Of a stretch of DNA of 45,233 nucleotides, positions 8,579-16,348 are shown in pieces. Location of the stretch: positions 1 to 45,233 of IMG/VR virus record IMGVR_UViG_3300009130_001184. One strand, given 5' to 3'. The notes under the pieces are model-generated. The model did no database searches. It was not told the DNA's origin and was given only the letters and a program-made list of their open reading frames with translations. The stretch comes from a virus. Made by a program: the position numbers and the translations under genes. The first letter of the stretch is position 1; every line of letters begins with the position of its first letter.

Positions 8579-11098
8579 ATGCTGCAATACGCAGGCGTCG
8601 ATTTGCTGACACCTGACGCTGGCGGATGGCTGGAGTCGTTCCTACAACGCACGGACCTGTCTCGTTTCGATTTATTCGGGGCGACTCCGGTCGCGGAGTG
8701 CGATCACCGCACGCGTTCAATCAGTCCACACCAGCCAGTGACGCCCTATCCGAGCCCAAACTATCGATCAGCACCAGATCTCAAGATCAATCAATTGCAC
8801 TGGCCGAGCGGCGCGACTCGGTGGAGCACGTTTGTCGGTTTGGTGGACAGTACAGGTCTGGACAAAATTCTGGCGATAGCCGGACAGTTTTCTGACCAGG
8901 GTGTGACTGCCAAAACGGTTGATCCGGAAATGCTGACTATTGCCGACAGCAATTTTGACGGCACGATAGGGGTTCGCCATCTGGTTGATCCTGACGGCCG
9001 CTATGCCGTCACGACGCCGATGTATTTACTGGAGCCCAGGGCACTGTCAACAGTCAAAGGCCGTGAATCGCTCTGGCTGATTCCGCTCGTCGACGTGCGA
9101 TACCACTGGCAAAATCGGCGACTGCCGCATCGCGTGCCTCCCGCGATACTCGCCAACCAAGTCTACACTGAAGCCACAATCAAACAGTCCTGGGCGGGAT
9201 GGCTTGAGCTGCTCAACCACGCGCTAAACATTAACGCGACGTTTCTGCCGGCCGACGTGCCTGAAGATTATTTTTTTCCCGACACCACCGAACTCGACCA
9301 TGCGCAGCATAATGCAGCGTTGACGCTCGACGCGGTGGCCCATTCGTGCGGGCGTCGATTCGTCAGGCAGTTCAATGGCGATTGCGAACTGATCGATGTC
9401 TCGGAGTCGCTGCATCGTCACACCTCGCAGTTAATGGACAATACCGGCGGCGGCATGGCTGTTATGCCGCATAATTCTGTCGCGGACATAGACGCCTATT
9501 CGTCGGCGATACCGCCACTGGCGAAGCATGCGGTGTACCCCGAGTTCGTCGATGTAGTTTATCGGCAGCTCGCCGAATACAACGCGTCTGATGTGCCGGC
9601 AGATTCGCCGTCTTTGAACTCGCCGATGCCTGCCTCGTATCCTGACGCGAGCATACTCGCCGGCACTGGCACGCGAGCAATTCGGAATCAGTCCAGACTG
9701 ATTCCGTTTGGCGGCAAAAACATAACCGAGGGCACGGCGAAAGTGATTTACACGCCCAGTTGGGTCGGCCGCTATCTGTGGCACGACGGGACTGGCGATT
9801 GCCCGGAGCCGCCTGGATTGATTGATCACTATTTTTATGGTGACAGATATTTCCGCCTGGCCGAGCAGATCACTCACGACTATCTCGGCTGGATGGCGCA
9901 GCAACACGAATCTGACTATCCCGGATTCGCGCCGTGGCTGTTGTCAGGATTTGACGATTTCGTGATCTGGGACCACCAGCGTGGTTCCACGCATGTCCGT
10001 TCGCACGGAAATGATTTCGGCGTAGCGACACAACTCGTACAGGTGCACCGACAATGTGCGTTTGATCCTGACCAGGCGATTACGCTACTCGTGTCAGATT
10101 GGTCTCTGTACCCGGATGACCTCGAAGACGGCTGCTGCACAGGCTGCGCGGAGGTGACGGTCACGCGTAATCCTGGTAGCCGGGTTGAATACACGGAAAA
10201 TCATTTCGCCGCGACGTGGCAATGGGCCGAGGCAGACGCCAAACCGTTAATCCCGACTGATCCGTGGGCTGATCCGATCTCGCTGGAGTACGGCCGGAGC
10301 CGGGCGTTTGCGAGCGGAGAGATCACTGTTGTTTCCAGATTACAGACGCTGATTCAGTCGCTCGCCGGGTCAGGCTCCACGCCTGCTCCGTCTGGCGGAA
10401 TTGCGTACGTGCGGCGCAATGGTTGCGAGTGGGAGGTGATAGAGTACGACGAGGACGCCGCATCACCGGACGAGTGTAGTTGTTCGTCTGATCCGCCGTC
10501 TGATCCGCCGTCTGATCCACCGTCTGATCCACCGTCTGATCCACCGAGTGATCCACCGAGTGATCCACCGTCCGATCCACCGAGTGATCCACCGAGTGAT
10601 TCTGATCCTTCGTCGGTCGGTTCGTCTGATGATTGCTACTTCTGCGCCGATTGCTGTGTTCCCGCAAGTCTGACTCTCACGCTCGATTCAACGTCTCGCT
10701 CGGACGGATCGAATACTTATTCACACGACTGCAAAACGCAGGCGACGTGGACGTATCACGATAGCGGACTGTATGCCGGCAAGTGGTTTTTTGACGGAGT
10801 CGTGTTTGGTAACAATGGTGGGTCAGATTGCTCGTGGCTCGACGGACTGTTTCGGCTTTCCGGGTTACTGGAGCCAAAAACCTATTGGGATGACGACCTT
10901 GGCCGGGATGTGTGTTATTTCGAGGTGCGTCTGACTAAATATCACCTGACTGACGCGACACAGAGCTACCCGTTCGGAGTTTTCAATCTTGATGATGTCG
11001 GCAACGGCACTACGTGCTCCCCATTTTCGTCCAGCGGAACCTGTGGGAGCGCTCAGGGTGCTGTGCAAATTACGTTTAATTACCAGATCAACGAGTAG
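8579..11098 (+). CDS. Large tail/baseplate protein with SDPP repeats
   Basis: 839 residues. The first 600 or so are a mixed globular region without recognised motifs (start LQYAGVDLLTPDAGGWLESF). Residues about 637-672 are nine SDPP repeats, an extended Pro-rich spacer. The remaining C-terminal part contains about ten cysteines in short clusters (CYFCADCC, CKTQ, CSWL), which would suit a disulfide-bonded or metal-binding tip domain exposed outside the cell. I infer a tail-tip or adhesin-like protein. It ends three bases before the GTG of the glycosyltransferase gene. Confidence 0.5.
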   Translation: MLQYAGVDLLTPDAGGWLESFLQRTDLSRFDLFGATPVAECDHRTRSISPHQPVTPYPSPNYRSAPDLKINQLHWPSGATRWSTFVGLVDSTGLDKILAIAGQFSDQGVTAKTVDPEMLTIADSNFDGTIGVRHLVDPDGRYAVTTPMYLLEPRALSTVKGRESLWLIPLVDVRYHWQNRRLPHRVPPAILANQVYTEATIKQSWAGWLELLNHALNINATFLPADVPEDYFFPDTTELDHAQHNAALTLDAVAHSCGRRFVRQFNGDCELIDVSESLHRHTSQLMDNTGGGMAVMPHNSVADIDAYSSAIPPLAKHAVYPEFVDVVYRQLAEYNASDVPADSPSLNSPMPASYPDASILAGTGTRAIRNQSRLIPFGGKNITEGTAKVIYTPSWVGRYLWHDGTGDCPEPPGLIDHYFYGDRYFRLAEQITHDYLGWMAQQHESDYPGFAPWLLSGFDDFVIWDHQRGSTHVRSHGNDFGVATQLVQVHRQCAFDPDQAITLLVSDWSLYPDDLEDGCCTGCAEVTVTRNPGSRVEYTENHFAATWQWAEADAKPLIPTDPWADPISLEYGRSRAFASGEITVVSRLQTLIQSLAGSGSTPAPSGGIAYVRRNGCEWEVIEYDEDAASPDECSCSSDPPSDPPSDPPSDPPSDPPSDPPSDPPSDPPSDPPSDSDPSSVGSSDDCYFCADCCVPASLTLTLDSTSRSDGSNTYSHDCKTQATWTYHDSGLYAGKWFFDGVVFGNNGGSDCSWLDGLFRLSGLLEPKTYWDDDLGRDVCYFEVRLTKYHLTDATQSYPFGVFNLDDVGNGTTCSPFSSSGTCGSAQGAVQITFNYQINE
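10487..10594 (+). repeat. Nine 12-bp tandem repeats (SDPP codons)
   Basis: Nine consecutive 12-bp units of the form TCTGATCCRCCG (variants AGTGATCCACCG and TCCGATCCACCG), each encoding Ser-Asp-Pro-Pro. The unit is a multiple of three, so copy number can change without a frameshift and would change spacer length. Confidence 0.95.
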
Positions 11099-11101
11099 CT
11101 T

Positions 11102-13330
11102 GTGGATCACCATTGCGTTTGCACATCATCGGGCGATTGCGAGTTCTTCCGCCGCAAGATGAACTCGCGTGAGCACGATATCTGTAGGGGTTACGACCGA
11201 AACGGTGACCAGACGATTTCTCCAGATCGACGTGACGCCCATATTGTCCATTGGTGGCAGCAGGCTGCGAATGCGGCCGGGCTCGGCGATCAGGTGAAGC
11301 GTTTGACGGACGCTGCCGGTATTCGGCAGTGCGGCGGATGCCAGAGCCGGCAGGCCGCGATGAATGTCGCTGCACCGTCGTCGAGCTGGCTCGCTCGAAC
11401 GGCAACGTCGCTGGTCGATACCGTCTTGCGCAAGCAGCCGGAGCAGCAGTTGCCGACACCGCGGCTAGACCATGAGGCATGGCAGACCAGTACGGCAGAC
11501 GTTATGCCGACAAAAATTGCGACAGCGACAGCGACACCGTTCCCCGTCGAACTGAGATGGGGCGAGCAAGCTACGTCGGCTGTACCGACTGCTCTGTACG
11601 ATCCACCTGATGGCTCGCCCATCCCGTTTGTCTATATCTACTGGGCAACCGGCGCACAGGGCGACGAGTTGCGATGGAGCCAGCGATCCATCCATAAGTA
11701 TCTCGACCGGCCGGCTGAATTCATCGTGGTCGGCGCGAAACCTTCCTGGTACAGCGGGAAATATGTACCCGTGCGACGAGTACCGTTTGGCCCGAATCGG
11801 AGATATCGCGATAGTTTGAACAAACTCTATCAGGCGTGCATGTCTGACGCGGTTCCGGACAATTTTTTCTGGATCATGGACGATGTGTATTTAATCACAC
11901 CAACCAGTTTCGCCGAATTGCGCCGACCGCGACATTATGGCCACATACCTGCCTCAAAAATCGGCACGTACAACGTCAGCAACGGATGGCACAAAGTTAA
12001 ATGCAAAACGTTCGCGGCAATCCATTCGCACGGCCTTCCATGCCATGAGTGGGGCACGCATCTGCCGCACTGGATCAACAAAAAACGATTTTTGGAGATC
12101 TGGAAGAAATACGATCTGGCAAACCAGGTGTTTACGTGGGAATTGATTTACGGTGCCGAGTTTTATGATCTGGAAGAGGCGCGACATTCTCGCGGATTTT
12201 TGAATCGATATCTCAAAGCGAAAGATCTGGACGGGCTCAGCCGCGACACGTCCGTGGCGATAAACAACGGAAACGGGGCATGGAGAGAACCGCTGCGAGC
12301 CTATCTGTGGACGAAACTGCGAGACGTTGACACGGGAGTTGACACGGGCGAGGTAGCCGATCCGATATGGGCGAAAGTGCCTGCAAAAATCGCTACGCCA
12401 CCGCCAGCGAAATCAGTCGCGCCCTCGCTGGCAGTCATCTCGACACATTTCAATCCAGAGAGCTGGGACCATACGCGACGCAACGCTCGGCGATTCGTCG
12501 ATTATTGCGAGCAGTCCGGTGTCCGTTTATTCATGGCGGAAATGGGCTTCAATGCCGATTTCGTATTGGAGTCGGGACCGAATTGCCACATCACACGGAT
12601 CCATGCTGATCGTGATCGCCACACTCTATGGCAAAAAGAACGTCTGCTCAACATTCTCATCGAGCAGTTGCCGCCGGAGATCGAGCACGTCGCTTGGGTC
12701 GACGCTGACGTGCAGTTCGAGCACGCCGATTGGCCTTTGCGAATCGTCAGCGAGTTGCAGTCGCACAAGGTCGTGCAATTGTGGGATGACGTGCACGAAC
12801 AGCTACCAGACGGCTCACGCTCAGATTGGGTAGCCAAGCCGAGCGTGCTGTCAGGCTATCTGGCCAGTGATCCGAACTTTTTCCAGTTCAACAAATTTCA
12901 CCCTGGTTTTGCGTGGGCGATACGCCGCGAGACGCTGACGAAAATCGGGGGACTCATGGACAACAACATACTCGGCGGTGCCGACGCGCAGATGTGTCGC
13001 GGGTTTTTCGGCAAGGCGTTGTTCAGTGATAAACTTTTGTCTGCCGCGATGTTGAGATCCGTCAACGCCTGGAGCGATCACACGTTTTCTGAAGTTGCTG
13101 GCAATGTCGGCCTGGTCGCGGGGCATTTAATACATCACTGGCATGGCGACCGTCGCGACCGAAAATACGTCGAGCGCCTGCGTTGGTTGTCTGCATTCGA
13201 TCCGCTGATGGACGTGGAGATCGATCCGGAAACGCAGTTGTGGCAGTGGACAGAGTCTGCGAGACGACAGAAGGCGGAACTGGTGCAGCGAGTAACCGAT
13301 TATTTTAGGCTGCGGAGGGAAGATGGCTGA
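11102..13330 (+). CDS. Two-domain glycosyltransferase
   Basis: 742 residues from a GTG start. The N-terminus is Cys-rich (CVC at 5-7, C13, then CGGC at 77-80), probably a small metal-binding region. A first GT-A-like domain spans about 175-400 with VYIYWATG near the start and the acidic motif WIMDDVYLI at 258-265, resembling Stealth/capsule-type transferases. A second GT-A domain begins near 448 (LAVISTHFNPESWDHTRRNA) and has a DxD motif in HVAWVDADVQF. Both probably use nucleotide sugars with a divalent metal. A methyltransferase gene overlaps its end. Possible roles are decoration of virion proteins, phage DNA or host surface sugars; the substrate is unknown. Confidence 0.8.
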   Translation: MDHHCVCTSSGDCEFFRRKMNSREHDICRGYDRNGDQTISPDRRDAHIVHWWQQAANAAGLGDQVKRLTDAAGIRQCGGCQSRQAAMNVAAPSSSWLARTATSLVDTVLRKQPEQQLPTPRLDHEAWQTSTADVMPTKIATATATPFPVELRWGEQATSAVPTALYDPPDGSPIPFVYIYWATGAQGDELRWSQRSIHKYLDRPAEFIVVGAKPSWYSGKYVPVRRVPFGPNRRYRDSLNKLYQACMSDAVPDNFFWIMDDVYLITPTSFAELRRPRHYGHIPASKIGTYNVSNGWHKVKCKTFAAIHSHGLPCHEWGTHLPHWINKKRFLEIWKKYDLANQVFTWELIYGAEFYDLEEARHSRGFLNRYLKAKDLDGLSRDTSVAINNGNGAWREPLRAYLWTKLRDVDTGVDTGEVADPIWAKVPAKIATPPPAKSVAPSLAVISTHFNPESWDHTRRNARRFVDYCEQSGVRLFMAEMGFNADFVLESGPNCHITRIHADRDRHTLWQKERLLNILIEQLPPEIEHVAWVDADVQFEHADWPLRIVSELQSHKVVQLWDDVHEQLPDGSRSDWVAKPSVLSGYLASDPNFFQFNKFHPGFAWAIRRETLTKIGGLMDNNILGGADAQMCRGFFGKALFSDKLLSAAMLRSVNAWSDHTFSEVAGNVGLVAGHLIHHWHGDRRDRKYVERLRWLSAFDPLMDVEIDPETQLWQWTESARRQKAELVQRVTDYFRLRREDG

Positions 13331-13892
13331 CTATACGACGAACTGGACCGCCAATCGGGCAGACGATTGGCTCCGGCTGATCGGCCATTTGCAGGGCACT
13401 CCGTGTCGAATACTGGAAATCGGCAACTGGGAAGGCCGTTCGACGAACTGGTTTTTGTCCAACTGTTGCCAGCACCCGAACTCCGAACTTCGAGCGGTCG
13501 ATCCGCATCCTCGTCCAGACCGCTACAGCCGATTCCTGTCGAACGTATCGGCAAACGAACACTGTTCGCGATTACAGATTTTCCGGGGCAGGTCGTCGGA
13601 TATCTGTGGGACCTGGCCGCGAAACACTTTCGACGCTGCCTATATTGACGGCAGCCACGAGGGGCTCGATGTGATGACCGACGCGGTACTGTGCTGGCGA
13701 CTCCTGCGACCGGGCGGAATTATGATCTTCGACGACTACCGATGGAAAGGTGATGGCCGCCGCAAAGTGCTTCCGCGGCATGCTATTGACGCCTTCGTCG
13801 AACTGACTGCGCCGTGGGCAACCGTGGTGCTGCACAAGTATCAGGTCGCCGTCCAGAAAACACAGCCGCGAGACGCAAAGACGGACGGCTAG
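13323..13892 (+). CDS. Class I SAM methyltransferase (Methyltransf_24)
   Basis: 189 residues. SAM-binding motif I is ILEIGNWEGRST (about 30-41), motif II has an acidic AVDPHPRPDR, and the FDAAYIDGSH and LRPGGIMIFDDY motifs are those of the Methyltransf_24 family (PF13578), which often act on sugars, glycolipids or small molecules. GGAGGGAAG directly precedes the ATG, which lies eight bases inside the end of the double glycosyltransferase gene. The coupling suggests that the sugar transferred by the neighbour is O- or N-methylated here. Confidence 0.85.
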   Translation: MADYTTNWTANRADDWLRLIGHLQGTPCRILEIGNWEGRSTNWFLSNCCQHPNSELRAVDPHPRPDRYSRFLSNVSANEHCSRLQIFRGRSSDICGTWPRNTFDAAYIDGSHEGLDVMTDAVLCWRLLRPGGIMIFDDYRWKGDGRRKVLPRHAIDAFVELTAPWATVVLHKYQVAVQKTQPRDAKTDG

Positions 13893-14125
13893 GCGCGGGC
13901 TTGGCGCGGGCTTGGCACCTCCTCCACGAAGGTTACACCCTCGACCACTGGCTCGAAGTTCCGAATCATGTACTTGGCATCCAGAGCCATCGGGACTTTG
14001 TAAATCCAGTAGCTGCCGCCGTAGTGGTCAAGTGCGTCCATCAGTTTTGTTAGCTCTGCCTTAGTCTCGGCAACCCGCCAATAAACTGAGGACGAGCCGA
14101 ACCAATGAGTGTCTTGAGCTGCCAT
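13889..14125 (-). CDS. Small unknown protein, single-gene cassette (moron candidate)
   Basis: 78 residues on the minus strand, opposite to all neighbouring tail genes. AAAGGA lies nine bases before the ATG, and a consensus sigma70 promoter lies 57-85 bases upstream of it. The protein is aromatic-rich (WFGSSSVYWRV, then GGSYWIYKVP) with no signal peptide or known domain. Its last codons are made of the 11-bp GCGGGCTTGGC repeat. Its own strong promoter, reversed orientation and place between the late operon and the integrase fit a moron, a gene expressed from the prophage that often benefits the host. Function unknown. Confidence 0.75.
   Translation of the reverse strand: MAAQDTHWFGSSSVYWRVAETKAELTKLMDALDHYGGSYWIYKVPMALDAKYMIRNFEPVVEGVTFVEEVPSPRQARA
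13895..13916. repeat. Two GCGGGCTTGGC repeats
   Basis: Two tandem copies of the 11-bp unit GCGGGCTTGGC at the 3' end of the small minus-strand gene. The same unit occurs in the same orientation at 14408-14449, so the cassette between them is flanked by direct repeats. Confidence 0.9.
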
Positions 14126-14181
14126 AAAATAGTCCTTTCATATGGGCCAAAATATGCTCACACTGAGCAAGGTCAGAACAT

Positions 14182-14210
14182 ATTATATCATATGTGTGCA
14201 AGATTGTCAA
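14182..14210 (-). promoter_or_regulatory. Consensus sigma70 promoter for the minus-strand small gene
   Basis: Read on the minus strand: TTGACA (14210-14205), a 17-bp spacer, TATAAT (14187-14182). Both hexamers are perfect matches to the housekeeping consensus at ideal spacing. It points at the 78-residue gene. A TGCTCA-CAC-TGAGCA inverted repeat in the leader could be an operator. Confidence 0.88.
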
Positions 14211-14375
14211 GAGTAGTATTTTCGTAGGTGTCGACGGGGAAAGGATTTACGTCGTTTCGGGTTAGTTTTCGTTCGTAATTCGCACAGAAGTTGTATGCAC
14301 GCCGTAAGTGGCAGAGTTTGCGCGGGGTGTTCGCGAACGCGCGCGGGGTGCACAAACCCGCGATTCACGGTGTTT

Positions 14376-14393
14376 CGTAACAATATCGCGAAC
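14376..14393. promoter_or_regulatory. Weak operator-like site
   Basis: CGTAACAATATCGCGAAC keeps the centre and left arm but matches only 12 of 16 fixed positions. It overlaps the 24-bp palindrome in the intergenic region downstream of the integrase. Confidence 0.3.
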
Positions 14394-14410
14394 GTTCGCG
14401 AACGTTCGCG
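14387..14410. repeat. 24-bp perfect palindrome
   Basis: CGCG followed by two copies of AACGTTCGCG reads the same on both strands over 24 bp. It abuts the GCGGGCTTGGC array. A related GTTCGCGAAC occurs at about 14338-14347. No T-run follows, so it is more likely a protein-binding site than a terminator. Confidence 0.85.
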
Positions 14411-14449
14411 GGCTTGGCGCGGGCTTGGCGCGGGCTTGGCGCGGGCTTA
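14408..14449. repeat. Tandem 11-bp repeats GCGGGCTTGGC, four copies
   Basis: Three full units (14408-14440) and a fourth ending in A (14441-14449). The same unit occurs twice at 13895-13916. An 11-bp period places each copy on nearly the same face of the helix. Confidence 0.92.
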
Positions 14450-14457
14450 CAGATTCC

Positions 14458-14512
14458 GGTGTCTAAACGGTGTCTAAACGGTGTCTAAACGGTGTCTAAA
14501 CGGTGTCTAAAC
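14458..14512. repeat. Tandem 11-bp repeats GGTGTCTAAAC, five copies
   Basis: Five perfect head-to-tail units. The integrase stop codon lies in the fourth unit, so the array straddles the 3' end of that gene. The unit length is the same as in the adjacent GCGGGCTTGGC array although the sequences differ. Confidence 0.95.
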
Positions 14513-15677
14513 CGCTGAGTTGCTTCGCGATTTCCACCAGTTCGACCGTTTGTTTTTCGACATAGATGGCCGTCGTTTCCAGCCGGGCGTGGCCGAGCCA
14601 TCGCTGAGCCGCCTGCTCGCCGAGCGTCTGGCTGATTTCAGTAGCAATTGCGTGCCGGAGTTGAAGCGGTGTCCAGCGTGGCACGTGCGCTCTGTCGCAC
14701 GCCTGTTGAATTGACTGTCGGTATGTGTCCGTCGTGTAGTCACTTCGCCGCTGATCTCGATGCTTGAGCGTCTTAGTCCGCTGCCGCTCCAGTCGCTTCA
14801 CTTCGCTGGGGTACTGCTTTGTCTTGCGTTTTGAGTTCTGCCGCTTTTGCTCGTACGCCCACTCAGACGACTCGCGAGGATCGAAGCAGTAGGTGCCAGG
14901 ATGACGGTCTAGCCACGGCAGTAGAATCTCCTGTGCAGCTCTGGGGATGGCCTTCACCAGTGACTGCCCGCGGTGCGAATTTTTGTGCTGCTCCGGTCGG
15001 TATAGCCAGACCTCGCCGGCAGTGTCGATGTCCATCGGCCGCATCCGAATTACGTCCTGTGGACGCATCCCACACAGATATTGGATCTGCACCATCGCAG
15101 CGACTGGCGGCGGCAGGATTGGCAGCGTAGCCCTCACGTCTGCCATGTTCGCCGGCTTGACCGATTCTGGATCTTTGGCCGCGGACTTGCCGGCCCGTAA
15201 CCCCTGCACAGACTCTGCGGCTGTCAACACTGACGCGTCAATCAGCTCACGAGATACCAGCCACTTTAGCCACTGACGCAGATGCCGGAGCCGCCGATTG
15301 CACGTCGATCGCGAATAGCCTTTTTGCACTAGCCACTGTTGCCAGACGAGAATTTTTTTTGGCCCAAACTGGCTGATCGGAGTCTCGCCGTAGAAACCAG
15401 TGATCTGCTCAAGCATGATCCGATGCGCGCTGAAATCCTTGGTGCTGTAGTAGTTTTCGGCCCATTGCGCGTAGCTGTTTGCCAGGTCGTGGATCTTCGC
15501 CGGCGAACCCAGCACCAGAGTCGACGGCTCGTTGCCCTGCGCCATGATTTGAGCAATCAGTTGCTTGTATTGCTCCTTGCTGGCGTGCGTGTTGTAGCGG
15601 CCCAAGTAGGTCCGCTTTCCGCGGTATTCGATGAACGCTCGGCCATCTGGGTTCTTGCGATATTTAGGCACTCGCAT
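14496..15677 (-). CDS. int: Tyrosine-family phage integrase
   Basis: 393 residues on the minus strand. An N-terminal arm/core-binding part (SAM-like, about 60-170) precedes the catalytic domain. Catalytic Arg I is in YLCGMRPQDVI, Arg II in LQLRHAIAT, the W/H box in AAQRWLGHARLETTAIY, whose tyrosine is the nucleophile. The usual His of the HxLRH box is Leu here, a known weak point of the tetrad worth checking. It would integrate the phage at tRNA-Arg(CCG), since an attP core lies 114 bp before its start. An inverted pair of 11-bp sites just upstream of the ATG could bind integrase and also repress the gene. The 3' end runs into an array of 11-bp repeats. Confidence 0.93.
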   Translation of the reverse strand: MRVPKYRKNPDGRAFIEYRGKRTYLGRYNTHASKEQYKQLIAQIMAQGNEPSTLVLGSPAKIHDLANSYAQWAENYYSTKDFSAHRIMLEQITGFYGETPISQFGPKKILVWQQWLVQKGYSRSTCNRRLRHLRQWLKWLVSRELIDASVLTAAESVQGLRAGKSAAKDPESVKPANMADVRATLPILPPPVAAMVQIQYLCGMRPQDVIRMRPMDIDTAGEVWLYRPEQHKNSHRGQSLVKAIPRAAQEILLPWLDRHPGTYCFDPRESSEWAYEQKRQNSKRKTKQYPSEVKRLERQRTKTLKHRDQRRSDYTTDTYRQSIQQACDRAHVPRWTPLQLRHAIATEISQTLGEQAAQRWLGHARLETTAIYVEKQTVELVEIAKQLSGLDTV

Positions 15678-15692
15678 GACAGGCCGCCCCCC

Positions 15693-15716
15693 GAATCGTA
15701 TCGACTGATACGATTC
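15693..15716. repeat. Inverted pair of AATCGTATC arm-type sites
   Basis: GAATCGTATC, a GACT spacer and GATACGATTC form a perfect 10-bp inverted repeat. The right half is an exact reverse copy of the AATCGTATCAG repeat found beyond the attP core. It lies 16 bp upstream of the integrase start. Confidence 0.8.
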
Positions 15717-15790
15717 CAGTTGCAGATTGGCGAGTCACCCCGTAACCCATAACACCCCACTCGCAAACAAATAGATTACTCATAATGAAG

Positions 15791-15832
15791 TACCCCCGGG
15801 AGGATTCGAACCTCCAACCTTCGGCTTCGGAA
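15791..15832 (-). other. attP: attP core: 3' half of tRNA-Arg(CCG)
   Basis: Read on the minus strand, the 42 bases are a tRNA from anticodon loop to discriminator: loop TTCCGAA with anticodon CCG, 3' anticodon strand GCCGA, variable loop AGGTT, T-stem GGAGG, T-loop TTCGAAT, CCTCC, acceptor strand CGGGGGT, A73. Bases before the loop do not pair with GCCGA and there is no D-arm, so it is not a complete tRNA. Such a fragment restores a host tRNA gene on integration, which marks it as the crossover core. Confidence 0.9.
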
Positions 15833-15971
15833 TTTTCAGTTCACTCGAACGACTGAACACCCTTAAACCTATACTCCAGAGAATGTTGCGGCGTTTTCAG
15901 GTTCTCGATGAGTCTCAGTCGGTCTCGCTGGACATCGCGAAAACTCAACGTTTTCGTATCCCGAAACTGGC

Positions 15972-15993
15972 AATCGTATCAGAATCGTATCAG
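15972..15993. repeat. Two AATCGTATCAG direct repeats (arm-type sites)
   Basis: Two perfect tandem copies of AATCGTATCAG, 140 bp from the attP core on the side away from the integrase. Reverse-oriented copies lie on the other side of the core. Likely integrase arm-binding sites. Confidence 0.8.
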
Positions 15994-15994
15994 C

Positions 15995-16267
15995 CTATCG
16001 GCCGTGCTCATGATTTCCGATCCAGCGATTTACCTGCACTAGATAATCGGTCAGCAGAGCCTCCGCGCGATCAAATTTGGTATGGCCGTCCATCTCAAAT
16101 TTCGTGATCTTTTTTGATTTCAACTCATCCACGTACTGGTCCAGCGATATCGCTGCATGGCGCAGACGATCAGCCTGTGCGACTAGCTCCAACCGCGTGC
16201 GAACTCCCTTGCGCAGCGTGCCGGCCTTTTGGCCCGGATTCAGTTCGGGTTCGACTCTGTTTGGCAT
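15995..16267 (-). CDS. Small unknown protein next to attP
   Basis: 90 residues if started at the ATG at 16267, which has GGAG nine bases upstream; longer starts are possible up to 16345. It is charged and mostly helical (RLELVAQADRLRHAAISLDQ, then FDRAEALLTDYLVQVNRWIG) with no recognised domain. It lies on the same strand as the integrase, on the far side of attP, facing the rightward early genes from a divergent control region. That position suits a lysogeny or excision regulator, but no helix-turn-helix is evident. Confidence 0.6.
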   Translation of the reverse strand: MPNRVEPELNPGQKAGTLRKGVRTRLELVAQADRLRHAAISLDQYVDELKSKKITKFEMDGHTKFDRAEALLTDYLVQVNRWIGNHEHGR

Positions 16268-16348
16268 CGAAGTACACTCCATCAGGGACCACCCCTTCAA
16301 ACACGGATACAGACATTGCTCCGCAAAGTCTGCTGCGAGATCCACGGG

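Larger units (their letters stand above)
14126..14495. other. 370-bp gene-free region: promoter, palindromes, 11-bp arrays
   Basis: No credible gene on either strand. From left to right it holds the leader of the small minus-strand gene with a 6-bp inverted repeat (14155-14169, TGCTCA-CAC-TGAGCA), its promoter (14182-14210), a weak operator (14376-14393), a 24-bp palindrome (14387-14410), and two arrays of 11-bp repeats, the second of which runs into the end of the integrase gene. Confidence 0.8.
15678..15994. other. attP region (gene-free, 317 bp)
   Basis: Between the integrase start and the end of the next minus-strand gene no protein is encoded. The stretch contains the tRNA-derived crossover core at 15791-15832 with 11-bp AATCGTATCAG-type sites on both sides, at 15694-15715 and 15972-15993. 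This is the arrangement of a lambda-like attP: core flanked by arm-type integrase sites. Confidence 0.8.

Noticed and set aside
15791-15832. A functional tRNA-Arg(CCG) gene on the minus strand
   Set aside because: Only the half from anticodon loop to discriminator is present; the upstream bases do not pair and there is no D-arm. It is better explained as the attP core.
16142-16155. CAGCGATATCGCTG as another operator
   Set aside because: Same centre but different arms, and inside the minus-strand gene; it does not fit the consensus.
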